Source of the DNA: Cryptomeria japonica
Taxonomy: Eukaryota; Streptophyta; Pinopsida; Cupressales; Cupressaceae
DNA: 64,000 bases
Assembly: GCF_030272615.1 (NCBI RefSeq)
Contig: NC_081410.1
Span: 221,453,415-221,517,414 of the forward strand
Direction: 5' to 3'
Below the pieces are notes generated by a model that saw only the letters and a list, made by a program, of their open reading frames with translations, ran no database searches and was not told the DNA's origin. The position numbers and the translations under genes are program-made. Positions 23,402 to 35,608 of this stretch are shown in pieces (position 1 is the first letter of the stretch; each line of letters opens with the position of its first letter).

Positions 23402-24427
23402 TAAAATAATAATAAAAAAAAAAAAAGGATTTTGGTTGCTCGCGGACCCCACTGTGTGTGCACACAGTGTGGGCCGTGTGGCTTTCACTGTGCGTACACA
23501 TAGTGTAGGCCGCTTCGGCTCCCACTGTGTGGACACACAGTGTCGGCCGCAGCCGCCACTGTGTGGACACATAGTGGTGTGAGCCGCCAGCGGCTCCCAC
23601 TGTGTGGACACACAGTGGTGTCGCGCCGCCACTGTGCGTTCACACAGTGGCGCCCTCGGCCCGTCACCCTTCACCAAAACCTGTAACAAAAAAAAATGGC
23701 CGCCGCCATGGGGGTTCGGCCCTGTGGAAATTTGGTGGTAATAAAAACAAAGAGATTAAACCCTAGCCCAGGTAGGGCTAGGGTAAATGAAATAAAAATA
23801 TTATGATAGTTTAGAGTTGTTTAATATATATATATAAAAAAATAGATCCCTAATTAGGGTTGGAAAAATATTGACTATTATATTGGTTAGTTATTATTTC
23901 TTTAAAGGATATATATATATATATATATATCGGTTGTAATTTTTTTGGAGTAAGTATTTAATAGAGATTTAAATATATAAATACCTCCGCATGATTCCTA
24001 ATAGGAAGTAAAAGAAAGAGAAATATACAATTTTAAGAATAAACCTTAGTATTATAATTTCAAATGTATTTAATGTGATAAATGCTTAATTTTGCCCTAG
24101 TTAATTTAATTAGAGCATTAAAATTTAAAAAAGGATGTTTAGACTATATAGTCATATTGAAGATTGAATTAATTTTCCTCCTCTATTTCTTTAACGTGAT
24201 TGATTTTAATAAAATTTAATGACTAGGTATCTCGTGGAGATAAAATTAGACCAGTTAGATTTCCGCAAATATAATTAAACAATAATCGATGCTTGGTTCG
24301 TTTCAGAATTAGCTCGAATATAGTTATGGCAAATTCATTAACACTTGTCGTGTGAGCGAACTTGTTAATTAATTAGTATTTAAAAAAAAAAATCGTTCCG
24401 TTTTTGCCCTAAATTTTGGGCATGACA
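20653..24427 (+). repeat. RE3 3' LTR (3775 bp)
   Basis: Same ends as the 5' LTR. Length differs mainly through the palindrome array (six units instead of five) and AT microsatellites (about 23205-23228, 23371-23398 and 23910-23930). Confidence 0.93.
23448..23650 (+). repeat. Palindrome array in RE3 3' LTR (6 units)
   Basis: Six units of the cactgtgtgNNcacacagtg type. The extra unit (about 23538-23590, with spacer tcggccgcagccgc) is absent from the 5' LTR. Two units carry a c-to-t change in the right arm (acacatagtg). Confidence 0.85.
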
Positions 24428-24432
24428 TCAAA

Positions 24433-25221
24433 CTTATCAAGCGCCCTAGACCCGTATTCAAGCTTGTTCCCAAAATAGCAAAGAAAGATGATACCCTAGG
24501 TGCATTTTCTCAAATTCCTAAGGGAGTAGTATATGCTGAAGACCCTAGGATATACATACATTGTCACATAGAGGAACTAGGAGATGATGAAATCAAGAAC
24601 ATGTATCGGACTGTGATTTGTGATGAAAATGGCAATATCAAACCGGAACACAAGGTAATAGAAACCCTAGGTTTTGTGGATATTCTTAGTATTCCTAATT
24701 TTCTTGAAGATGTGATAAGAATAGTCCTAAGCAGAGTCTATGGTGAATTCTTTTGGTTGGATTCAATTCATAAGATCACCAAAGAAGCCGTTAAGGCAAT
24801 AACAGGGTTACCTTCCATCGACAGCAAACCTGACAGAACTAAAAGTGTCTCAAATGACATAGTGATAGATCTAACCGATGCAACATTTGATAAAAGGTCT
24901 CTAAGGGTAAATGATGTGAAGGATATAAATGTCAGATTTGTCAGTGTGATTTTAGGCTACAAAGCTACACATGCAAATAGGTTAAACCTAGTATCTAGCT
25001 TATGTATCGAAAGTGCATATGACATGGTAAATGATAATGCTAGAATAAATGTGTGTTAATGGCTCAAACATGAATTAATAGACAATCTGAAGAAGATAAA
25101 GGGAGATAAGAAAGGAACCTTTAGATTTGGAAATTTACTTGTATGTTTAATGTTGTACATTATTAAGCAAGTACCCGGTATTGGTAGAAAATATTTTGGC
25201 TTTGATATACCAGTAGGAAAG
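24433..25221 (+). pseudogene. RE2 ORF2, second part
   Basis: ORF2 resumes after RE3. It contains FKLVPKIAKKDD, GAFSQIPKGV, IYIHCHIEELG and HKVIETLGFVDIL. The best conserved block follows: EFFWLDSIHKITKEAVKAI then TGLPS. RE6 has the same blocks in the same order (EFMWLNSVFNITKEAIRAI, TGLPS). The ITKEA..AITGLP motif looks like an alpha-helical domain remotely like plant mobile or transposon-associated domains; I could not place it in a named family. TAA at 25057-25059 interrupts it (RE6 has ICEWLK). RE4 then splits the frame at 25221. Confidence 0.75.
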
Positions 25222-28200
25222 TGTAATGCCCCGCCAGGAAACCCCGAAGGGATAAGCCAAAATTACACGAATAGAGTGCAATAATTTATTTTTTTAAAGT
25301 TACAACACATAAGATGCAACATGATATCAAAGATTCAGATTACATAGCGGAAGACATCAACTAACACCTAAAGAGTTTCCCAACGAGATTACTTAAATTT
25401 CACAATTCATTTACTCACACAATTAATCCAATAAGCTAATTATCTTAACAACGAGATAATTCTTAATCAGGATAATTTTCTTTCAAAGGACGGAAATATA
25501 AATCACAACAAAGATTCATCCATTAAGATCCATTCATAATTTCCATTCAAGCTTTTCATTTAAAATTACCAACCATACATCTAACATTCTAATACACTAG
25601 GATTTCATCATAACATAAGAGATCTTTCCAAGCATATTTAAATTCCTTAACAACAACTGAGTATAATTCACTACTCTAAGTTACATTCTTTCATATTCCA
25701 ACTTATTGCATTTTAAAAGACGATTACATACAGGCATCAACGCTAAATCTCATCTAAACTACTTAAGCATTCGATCAACATGGCATTCAAGAAGAACTGA
25801 ATATAAGTATTTATAGTTAATTCCAATTATCCACTTAACCATTCTAACATAAGTTAATCATACATGATAAAGCTGAATAAAGGAAACATAAGAGAATACA
25901 TCACATAACACCATAATGATCTCGGAGTTCACCCCTAAAGGGCTACATCTCCGGGTCTGCTCAACTGCAAGACCCCTCTGATAATTAATAAAGTTAAGAA
26001 TACAAGAGGTTACACCATACAATCCAGCCATCAAGGCGATACATAAACAATATACAAGCGACCGCACCGGTTAATAATACATAAACGATCCTTGAAAAGA
26101 ACAGGATCCAGCTGAACATAATCAAAGCTAAAACAAGAGTCCAAGAGAGCATCCACAAGACTGAGCCATCTCCACCCAAGGTCTAACATGAAACCGACAC
26201 TCACAAGGGCATAGACAAAAGGACGACTCACAAAGGTACTCCTAACAAGACAAACGACAACACACTAGCGAACGCAGGGACAAGTGTCATCACACAACCT
26301 GGTATGGATACCATGGCAAGTCTTCATAGGTCCCGGCCCCATACACTGGGTCACCCTGGCAACCTAATCCGAGCTTCCGGCCCATCCAAGCCTCATGTGG
26401 ACCCACACATCCTCTCGTGAAGACAAGGATAGCAGTTTGCCATTTCAGGCCTTCTCACAGCATGTCGAGTCTATGTTAGCACTCGTCCCATGTGTGAGGC
26501 ACAATTATCTTAATTAGAGATTATATTCTAATCTACTTAGGTTATCACTTATTAGACTCACTTTCGACGGGTTACCCAGCAGCCACTTTGGGCGCGGCCC
26601 CCAATCGAAAGCCACTTTCCCATACGACACTAGATTAAACTCACACGAACTCAAAAACCAAGGAATAGGCATGGTCTGACGAACGGAGTTCAAGAAGAGA
26701 GAAACAATCATCTGGTCAAACACGACTCACACAATCATCATTCGACTCACACACAAGGAGGGTATGATCAACACGACACTACCACAATACAATCGTCAAC
26801 TCGGAACAGAGGACTGAATCAGGTACCCCAAGTCAATCCATACGACAGGGTCCTACTAAACAAAGCAAAACATGCCATTTCATAATTAAAAGCGAATACA
26901 GCAATTAAACTCGCAAGGCAATAAACAGGAAAGGACAATATTCCTCAAATTGATTTAAACATTAAAATCGATCAAGTTTTCTACATGATCTAAAACAGAT
27001 TACAGTTATCTACCTCATCAAGGGATAAGTTATTCTTGGTTTTCTAACTCTTAAGGTTCAAAGCATCGAACAGGCAAATTACGCCATAATGAGTTTTTAA
27101 CCAATTCATATTAATAAATCTCAGACATCCATTAATCAACTAAAATAAGATATTTAACAACATCAATTAGTAACTACATCGTATTTCAACGATTTTTCAA
27201 TAATATAATATTCTCTATTTGTTTTTAAACAAGACTACCTCAATTAGCCAACTTCCCTAATCAGCTAGAAGGAAGATATAAACTTATTAATCCAAGATTG
27301 GACCCAAGTATAGCCAATTAACATTTGATGACGAAATTATCACTATAAGAACTTAATTAGACAAGTGCATAAGCCACAAAATGGAATTTGAATAATGATT
27401 AACTTATAAATTCCATTATAGAATTAATTAATATCCAAATTAACATTTAACAGCTATTGCCTTCTTAATCATAATTAAGAACAAATAAAAAACTTAACAT
27501 TAAAAATTAACTTCCATTAACATGATACTAAAATCATATGCATTTTTTTTTTAAATACCAAAAAAAATACATAAAAAAAACGATTTATAATCTACGTTTA
27601 AACAAAACGCGTTAAAAATGAAACTATGTTCTTTCCTTATGAAAAAAAACGCATTAACAAAAAGATGGAGGCGAGCTGGGCGGGCCGTGCCCTAACCCTA
27701 GCCGCTGTCCAACACCAATCCGTAGGGAAGCCCTTGCGGGCGGCGCCACTGCGGCCACCATAGTGTGTCGCGGGCAAAGACTTACACACCAGCGAGGGGG
27801 GGGGAAACACAGAAGAAACGAGCGGGGGAAGAAGGGGGGACGTGCGGGGGAGGGGGGAGGAGCGGGTGGAGCTCCGCTCCCCGCCTCCAAACCCCAAACC
27901 CGCGGTTAAACAATAAAACAAAAGTTACGCCCAGCTTGGAGTTAAAACAAAAAAAACCCCAAAACCCAGTTTAAAACAACTCGCCCAGCTCGGGTTTTTG
28001 ATAAGAAATTTGATTAAAACACGCACAGTCCGAACTAAGTTGAACGCACAGTTCAATAAATAAAAAAAAAACATATATATTTTCTTTAAACACAGTTCGG
28101 ATAAAAACAACCAACTACCAGGTTTGATAAAGAATTTCGATTCAATACAAATTCGGTTTCACAAACTGAGATTGATTTCACATTTCCATTTCAAACAAAA

Positions 28201-29255
28201 AACCAAAATTGAGAGATAAATCCTACCTGATCTCGCGTTCCTGGCAAGATCTCTTGAGAGTCCAAATCTCCGGCTCCCAAATCCTCCCTTCTCCATCCAA
28301 AATCCTCCAATTTCATCTCCAAAATCTTTCCCAACCAAAATTCCTCCAAAAATGTCCATCCCCCCAAAATTTCCCCAAATCTGGGTTATATGGAAGAGTT
28401 GACCCAAAATCTCTATTTTTGGAATTTAAAATTTTATTTAAAAAATAATACTCAAAAATTAATCCTTTTCTATTTATAACAACAAAATAACTTGCTTTAT
28501 CAATTCAAAAATTCGATTTCTCATCTAATCAAATTTAACCTTTCGAAATTCAGAATCCAACAGAATGCAATTACGTCTATTGCGATTAAATACCAAACTT
28601 TCTTTTTCAACAGCATAATTACGATGCATTAAATATTCCAAATCAGTCATTCAATCGAATTTACTCCCAATTAGAAACGAGAAATCCAATAACAACGAAA
28701 ATCGCATAACGAATACTCAATCCATTTTATCCATTAATCTTCAATGCACAAACACATATTTAATCAAAATAATTACTAAGGACTAATTAACCAATTTAAC
28801 CATGCACACCAAGCACGCAAACCGAGAAGGTCAACCAAACAGACGACTCGCAAACCCAAACAAAAAGGGATTACCGACGACGACTAGCGATGCTCACTTG
28901 AGCATGACTAAGGCCGACTAGGGTCTTACGACCACCTAATCCAACTCTAAGGATTAAAAAGGTACACTCAAACCTGCAATTCCAGGTGAAGACGAACCTC
29001 GCATTCAAGCGGCATTGTACCTGAAATTTCCTGCAACCAAAGGATCATACATGCATACATATATAAAATTTAATGAAAACGTCAGCTCAATACTAATACC
29101 ACGAAATAGGTACACAAAACAACTTGCATACAACTAGTGAGAAAACCACATCAATAGCTATGCGTTAATCAAACATCTGACTATAATCATAATATCACGA
29201 TAAACTAATCAAGATTAAACCAAGGTTAGAGATCGATTACGGTAGGGGTACTATA
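25222..29255 (-). mobile_element. RE4: solo LTR, gypsy type, 4034 bp
   Basis: It is flanked by the 5-bp target site duplication gaaag (25217-25221 and 29256-29260). In minus-strand sense it ends ggggcattaca, like the gggcatgaca end of RE3, and begins tatagtacccc, where tg is expected, so one G-to-A change is likely. There is no coding frame, primer site or second LTR, so it is a solo LTR left by LTR-LTR recombination. A GC-rich island lies at 27661-27905. Open frames around that island are low-complexity proline-rich shadows. Confidence 0.82.
27661..27905. other. GC-rich island inside RE4
   Basis: About 240 bp of G/C-rich sequence with purine runs (gcgaggggggggg, gggggacgtgcggggg) in an AT-rich LTR. 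In element sense it lies about 1.4 kb from the LTR start. It may be a promoter or first transcribed region, but no TATA box is clear. Confidence 0.4.
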
Positions 29256-29260
29256 GAAAG

Positions 29261-31873
29261 CAACTATTGGACATCTTAAACAACATGGGAGAAAATAGAG
29301 AGAAAAATATAAACGAACATTTTCAAGCACTAAATGCTCGAATGAAGACAAGAATAAGACTATCATAGGCAATTCTAGATAAATATCAGAAGGAAATATG
29401 CTTTGTAATTAAAAAGGATGAAATCTGGATTGAGGCAGTTGTCCCTAGGACTATCTGGGTAACTGAAATGGGGTATGAAACAGATGATAACATTATTGAA
29501 ACTTATGCTAAAGCCGTCCTTGAAGCACCAAAGGAACCCTCTGAGAAAGTCTTTGGCAGTGCTGAAACAATAGAAAGTGGAATTCAGTCAAGGAAAAGGG
29601 TTAAGAAAGTTGAACAAACTGTGAAGAAGGGAACTAGACAAGCAAAAGCACTTAAGGAAGATGTATTGAAGCAAACTGGTATCAAAGAAAGTGAGTTGGA
29701 AGGACTCTAACCGGAAACTCATCTTTCATCAGTTGCAACTTCCTCTGAGAGTGATATACTGGCGGTATTCAAAAGGGTAGAAAGGAAAAGAAAACCCTCA
29801 CCGGTACCCTCACCCACACCCAGGAGAACCAGACAAACGCAACAGGCAGTGAGGCCTCCAACAAGGAAGTTAACACCTAAGAAGAAGAAGGTAAAACAAG
29901 ATATTGCTCCACTGGATAAACTCTTAAGTGAAATAACAGAGGATGGAAAGTTGAAAAACATTAGCAAACTGTACAACACACTTTCCGCTGATGACAAAGA
30001 AAGCATTGAAAATAGTGTAATTTTACACTTGGATATTTACAAGAAAATTTTGATGGAAATTGTTGATGAAATACCCAATGATTTGTATAGAAGACTTGAA
30101 GCTAGAAGGGTAGCTATTGTTGAGCTGGACAAGAAGATAAAAATTAAAAAATTACTTGCAGTACATCCAATAAACTCACCTGATGAGATAAACAAATTAA
30201 CTAGTGAGGCAAACTGGATAGTATTTTCAACTGCTCACCGGTATGTAGCACTAATGGCAGGGAGAGTGAATGAGATAACAAAAGAAACTGCAGACCAATG
30301 GGACATATTCTTTGTTGAAAAAGAGAAACAAGAAGAGCTACTAAGACCTAAGACCATCAGAGTATACCAAAAGGACAAGGATAAGGGGAAAAGTAAGGTA
30401 GGTGGACCTCCAAGCCTAAAGATAACTGATAACTTACCCCCACCTCCTTTGGATATTCCACCAGTAGAAACTATAGACAATCAACCGACTACAGAGAGTA
30501 TGGAGATTCCTCAAGAGGATACAAATCCTGAGTCCGAAATTTTGTACACTATGAATATAGATACACAAGAGGTAAATGTTGTGGTTGATAGAGAAACCAC
30601 TAAGGATAAAAAGAAAGATGTGACTACTAAGTCACTGACTGTAGATGTTGAGGTTGAGGTTAATGACATTGTAAACATAAGCACATAAAAACCTACTCAG
30701 ATAGAGCAACTAGCAAAAGACACCATTGGTAAAATATTAGAAGAACCAGTAGATAAAACTGAAAAACAATGAGGAGAACCGGCAATGGACAGTGCAGAGG
30801 TACAAACAGAGAAACCGGAAGTGCATACAAAGACTACACCTGAGAAACCAGTTGTTGAGAGCTCAGAGAACCTTCTGAGACACAGATGGAGAAACCAGAA
30901 CAACAACAGGATGAGACACAGGTTCAGACCGAGACAGTACCACCGACAAAAACTGAAAAGCTTAAACCTTTGCTAATAGAAATGCAAACACAAACTGACC
31001 TACCAGAGGTCGAAACAAGCAAGGTTACTACTACAACCGGCAACATGGAGATTGTAAAACTAGTTGGCCTACAAATGTAATAGAGGTCTTACTAGACTCA
31101 ATAAAGAAAATCACAGAGTGTAATGCACAAGCCTATAAGGCTATCGATGACACAATTCCTATTCTTAAATTGGTACCACCCAAGTGCATTGTGGATAATA
31201 AAGATTCTTTAATTCAATTAGACACATTGTCTAAATTCATCACCGACAACATTTGACAGTTGATCAAATCAATGAAGACACATTCAAAGAGAGGATGAAT
31301 AAGGAGAAAGAGAAATGTTTTGAGGAAATAGTAAAGAAGAATAAGGAATAAACAGAAACCTTATTACTGGCACTAGGAGAAACAATTTTGGATTTCAAGA
31401 AATTGTACAGGGATACATGCAAAACTGACATCTTGACATAGGACATAGATTCGGAGATCAGCAAAACACGAATTGAGATTAACAATATTGTTGACAATCT
31501 AATAGGCACATCGGATTCATTTTTGGAAATAGAAAAGAAAATTGCAGATCTTGAAGAGAAAATTGAGAAGTTAGAAAAGGATAAAGAGAAAATAAAGGAT
31601 AAGGCAAAGAGCTTAAAATGTAAACTTGGTCCCAAACTAGATTACCTCATTTCTTTGAGAAAAGAAATATCTGAGGCTTTGGTTCCTATACTCAAAACAC
31701 CGGAAGAGAAAATGCACATACTCACCGGTACAGTTCAGAGAACACAAGAGGCATTACAGGATAGCAAAAGATTCAACAACAGTTTAATTTTGGTTTTGGC
31801 AGATATTTTCCAGATTGTAACCCACCGGTTAAAAAAATCTAGGCAGGAATCACACTCCATTGATAGTGAATGA
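29261..31873 (+). pseudogene. RE2 ORF2, third part
   Basis: After RE4 the frame continues (YQKEICFVIKKDEIWIEAV, PRTIWVTEMGYE). It then enters a basic, serine/proline-rich linker (RKPSPVPSPTPRRTRQ) and a helical block with LDIYKKILMEIVDEIPNDLY at about 30020-30085. A P/E/T-rich acidic region follows, then a C-terminal coiled coil (31520-31640, KIADLEEKIEKLEKDKEK). Stops occur at 29708, 30686 and near 30769, and frames change after about 30880. With its first two parts ORF2 would be over 1000 residues. It has no enzymatic motif. RE6 has the same domain order. The role is unknown; a structural or RNA/particle-associated protein is only a guess. Confidence 0.75.
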
Positions 31874-32073
31874 CAACCTTTGTCATTAATGTCAAAGGGG
31901 GAGTAGTGAGATGAGAAAAATCGTCAGAATGGGACATCATTAGCTCAGGGGGAGCATACATTTTTGGGCACATAATTTTGGTAAGACAATTTTGGTAGAT
32001 TCTTTTCTGGACATCATTTTGGACACTTTTTATTTTTCTCATAAGTGTTGCCATCAATGCCAAAGGGGGAGAT
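31874..32073 (+). promoter_or_regulatory. RE2 3' region with three polypurine tracts
   Basis: Tracts lie at 31891-31905 (gtcaaagggggag), 31946-31953 (cagggggag) and 32059-32073 (gccaaagggggagat, next to the LTR). The last one should prime plus-strand DNA. Similar arrays precede the LTRs of RE5, RE6, RE7 and RE9. Confidence 0.75.
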
Positions 32074-32862
32074 TGTTGGCAAATTCACACTCCAATGAGA
32101 AATTGTAGGTGATTGAAGGTATTGTCATTGATGGCAACCTTACAATCATGTGATATTGGCAGGCAAGCACAGGCACCGGCACCGGCAGACTCTACACTGG
32201 CATACAGATCACCGGCACAAAAAAAAAAAGATTACCGACACCATGGCCGACAGGAATTTTGTATAAATGTTTTTTGTAATTAATTGTAAAATCTTTTGTA
32301 AGCCCACATGGCGGATTGTAATCTGACTCATATATGTATGAGATCATTATAGATTATTTAAAGAGAGAAGTATGAGAAAGAATATAGAAGACCTAATGTG
32401 TGAATTATTAGGATAAGGGTTTATGTATATTGCAGAGCTTAAACCAGTACTGAATCTGGCATAGAAGATGATGATCTGAAGCAGTACAAGATATTAAAAT
32501 TTGTATAATCCAATTTTGTAAGTCAGTGTGACTTCTTTTGTAATTGAGCAGTGAGCTCTAGGCACTTGGCCTTCCTACATGTCCAAGCCCCTGTTGTAGA
32601 TAGTAATATTCCCTTATTGGCCAGTAAGCGAATATTATGGATCACAAATCCCACCGAGGTTTTTACCACACCGGGTTTCCTCGTTAAAATATTTTGTTAT
32701 GGTGTGTCTCTTATGTTGTGGTTGCTATTCTTATTTACTGCATTATTTTTGGTTTACCGATATACAGTTTTAATATGCTTTTCATGTTATAAGTTAAGAA
32801 AGTTATCCAACCGGTTAGATACTGATTCACCCCCCCTCTCAGTATCTTTGGGAGTCCTAACA
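32074..32862 (+). repeat. RE2 3' LTR (789 bp)
   Basis: It starts tgttggcaaattc and ends gtcctaaca. It contains several accggc motifs near 32170-32215 and the CTGATTCACCCCCC motif at about 32822. The flanking gtacc after it cannot be matched on the left because the 5' LTR is truncated. Confidence 0.88.
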
Positions 32863-34319
32863 GTACCTACCCAAACCAGAAAAAGAAAGAAGCAGACAAA
32901 AGCTCAACTGAGAAACCGGTGAATGCTCAATCCGCAAGAACACAAACTCCACCGGTAAATGCAACCATACATACAAATGTAAATGATGCTATCAATGATA
33001 GCCAGAAGGGTATGGCTGAGGAAAAGAAGGCAGAGGAGGCACCAGCTACTGAACATAGTGTGGAAATGCAACCACCACTGGTAAAGGTACATCATGTTGA
33101 AAGTCAACTACCATCGGTCACTACAACAACACAAAGGAACAAACAGAGACAGGGAAAGAAAAACCTGAGAAGAAGTCAGACGAGAAAACAGATGAAGAGA
33201 AGAAAACAAAGGAGAAGAAGAAAACCTTGATCAATGATGATGATGATGAGGACTCCATGAGTATTAAAGGTCCAATAGACATGGACAATCTAATTTCCTC
33301 TAAATTAATGGAGATTGCTACTGCTATGCAATCCCAAGCACAAAAGAAGCGGTTGAAAGAGCAGAAACGAGAAGGAGAGACCATTCAAACTACTGTTGAA
33401 ATTTAATCAAGTTTTCTATTGGAGATTGATACAAATAATCTATCCACCCCTATTTCAAAGCTTGGACAATTAGTTGTTGATGTCGGTGAACAACTAAAAT
33501 CACTTGAAGAGGTAGCTCATGCTTTAGCAGAAAGAGATTACAAGAAGAAAAGGGGAGAACAGTTAATGGTTGAGATAGAAAAGGCAAAGTGGCTCTAATG
33601 GTGAACAAAGATCTTTTGAAAATCAGAATAGAAATCGAAGGTTAAATTTTGGCCACTATATCTAAGATACAGAGAAGGAACTAGAAAGGATAAGTGATGC
33701 TTACATACTGGTACAGGAATTTGCAATAACTTTTGGTAAATCAGTTGATGCCTTACAACACATATTAGAAATTTATGATTTTGAACAGGTGAAGTGGATA
33801 AGATCCTTGAAGGAGCTGAAGAATCAGTTAATTCTAAAGGTTGAAATCTTACAGAGAGAATACAAGGAGTCTGAAGCAATTTTGGCTACCCCGAAGATGA
33901 GTATTGTTGATGCTATGGAAGAATTTGTTGCACAGATTTTGACACATGTTGAAATCACTGAGACATTGTTAGAAACATGAACTTAAGCATTTAAAGTTTC
34001 ATTTCAGTGATATTTTCTTGAGAATTGCATTGTAAAGACTTAAAAACTTTTATTTTTGTCTATATATGCAGTTTTTGATGATAATTTTGATGTAATGTAT
34101 GTATTTTACTTTTCTATTTGGCATTGTTGTCAAAGGGAGAGTAGGATTAGTTTAAGAGTCAAAATTTTGTATGTACTGTTAAGGGGGGGTAATGATTTCA
34201 TTTTTATAATGGCATGCAATTTCTAAGGGGGAGTGTATGTCATGAAGTCAATTTTTGTGTTGCACACTTAGTTGACAAATTTTTTCCTAAGTGTTGTCAT
34301 CAATGCCAAAGGGAGAGAT
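32863..34319 (+). pseudogene. RE5 internal region: ORF2-like charged coiled-coil protein
   Basis: Frames here read as a P/E/T/K-rich linker (EKPVNAQSARTQTPPVNAT), a lysine/glutamate-rich segment, an aspartate run, then DMDNLISSKLMEIATAMQSQ and a C-terminal coiled coil (33440-33980). The order of low-complexity linker then coiled coil then purine tracts then LTR is the same as at the end of RE2 and RE6 ORF2, but the sequence is diverged. The Gag-like and ITGLP parts are absent because RE2 lies to the left. Polypurine-like tracts are at 34131-34140, 34181-34190, 34223-34232 and 34304-34319. Confidence 0.6.
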
Positions 34320-35475
34320 TGTTGGAATTGCATGAAGATTGTGTTGAAGAAGTATAGTGTTGTCATTGATGTCAATTGCAATCGATAATGAAGCAGTAAA
34401 GCAACTGGTAATGAAGTAGTGAAGATCAACTGGTAACCCTAACTAGTTGAGAAGCATAACTCTAACCGATGAAGCTTGGAAATTGATTATGATGACTTAT
34501 GACCAAGTGATGATCAGTGATGAATATTCCACGTAATCATGTTGCACGTGATGAGTTTTGAAAAGGTTTTGGCACGTAAAGATAACCATTTATCTTGGGA
34601 ATGATCAAATGCATAGTATGAAGTGAAAAATGTGTGATGAGTTACAAGATTCAAAGTGCAATGATCCAGAAGCAGTTGTAGATGCCTAGAATAATGTAAA
34701 GTTGATTGCATGTAATCTAACGGTCAAGATTAAATCGATATATTTGTAATCTCTCTAAGATTGTAGGGTTTGTGTTGTGTTACCGACCTAATGTATTTGT
34801 TTTTAAGGTCGATAGATTGATTGAAAGAGTGTTGGCTATTTGATAGAGTGTGGAAGTGATTATTATGGAACCAAGAGGTGTATATGTAGAATGATGTGAA
34901 GGAAGATAGGAGCAGTAAAGGATATGATTCAGCAAGGAAGTGTTATTTCTAGATCAGGCAAAAACCTATTGTTCTCTAACCATTACGGGAGTAAAATCCC
35001 TTAACTGGGTAAACTCTAATAGGCTTGTTGTTAAAATCCTCTAACTAGATGATCCATTAGCTTGGATTTGAAATCCTCCACTGAGGTTACCTTTAACATG
35101 GTATTTATAGTCAATCCCTTAACCAGGTGGTCATTAATCGAATATGTTCCTAAAAGAACATTATTGTATAAGCTTCTAATCAGGTTTGGCTCCTAACAGG
35201 GCGAACTTCAGAAGAGTTCAAAATACTTGTGGGTATTCATCCCCACCATGGTTTTTCCCATTTGGGTTTTCCATGTATAAACTCTTGTGTCATGTGGTTT
35301 ATGCTTTATGAGGTGATTGCATACTTGGTGTTATTTTTTACATGTCTATTGAGTTTTTAGTTGGTGAAATTGATATTCAAATTTGTATTATTTTTACTAG
35401 CACTGATTCACCCCCCTCCCTCTCAGTGCCTTATAAGTTTATCATCTAAATATTATGAATTTTATATGAATTATA
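34320..35475 (+). repeat. RE5 LTR
   Basis: It starts tgttggaattg after a purine tract. It contains the CTGATTCACCCCCC...CTCAGTGCC motif at about 35403-35431. The 3' end is uncertain: 35444 (tttatca) or just before a primer-site-like ttttggtatcaagatcc at 35476-35492. The repeated aactgg/aaccagg phrases at 34980-35180 are typical of the R/U5 part of related LTRs. Confidence 0.7.
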
Positions 35476-35608
35476 TTTTTGGTATCAAGATCCAATTATC
35501 ATGCATCCCTTAAAAATTGGGCCTAAAGTGTTTGGGACAATTTTGATCATAGCGACCTTATCTTATGCTTTTTGGCTAAAATTTTGGGAGGATAACATGT
35601 CGTCTTAT
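35476..35608 (+). other. Primer-site-like sequence after RE5 LTR
   Basis: The sequence tttggtatcaagatcc resembles the tRNA-iMet site, and about 115 bp of unassigned sequence follows up to RE6. This suggests an internal region starting to the right of the LTR as well as ending on its left. Confidence 0.45.

Larger units (their letters stand above)
10611..24427 (+). mobile_element. RE3: Ty3/gypsy Tekay-like element
   Basis: Full-length element of 13.8 kb with LTRs at 10611-14344 and 20653-24427 and a 5-bp target site duplication tcaaa (10606-10610 and 24428-24432). A tRNA-iMet primer binding site, one gag-pol frame and polypurine tracts are present. The order PR-RT-RH-IN and a chromodomain-like tail that ends near PHLFDELQ place it with plant chromoviruses, Tekay/Del type. 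It is inactive: six nonsense codons and one frameshift in pol, plus an internal tandem duplication of 1359 bp. LTRs look about 1-2 percent different by eye. Confidence 0.92.
8560..32862 (+). mobile_element. RE2: pol-less Copia-type LTR element carrying RE3 and RE4
   Basis: Order: truncated 5' LTR (8560-9078), degenerate primer binding site, Gag-like ORF with four zinc knuckles, long ORF2, three polypurine tracts and 3' LTR (32074-32862). RE3 and RE4 interrupt ORF2; without them RE2 is about 6.4 kb. No protease, integrase, RT or RNase H is seen anywhere inside, so it is non-autonomous. LTR ends (tgttgg...cctaaca), the CTGATTCACCCCCC motif and the ccaaagggggagatt tract match Copia elements RE7 and RE9. 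The two LTRs are about 5 percent different by eye, older than the elements nested in it. RE6 is a second copy of this type. Confidence 0.8.

Noticed and set aside
27637-27974. Proline-rich ORFs on both strands in RE4
   Set aside because: Low-complexity translation of a GC-rich island inside a solo LTR; no start context or conservation is seen.
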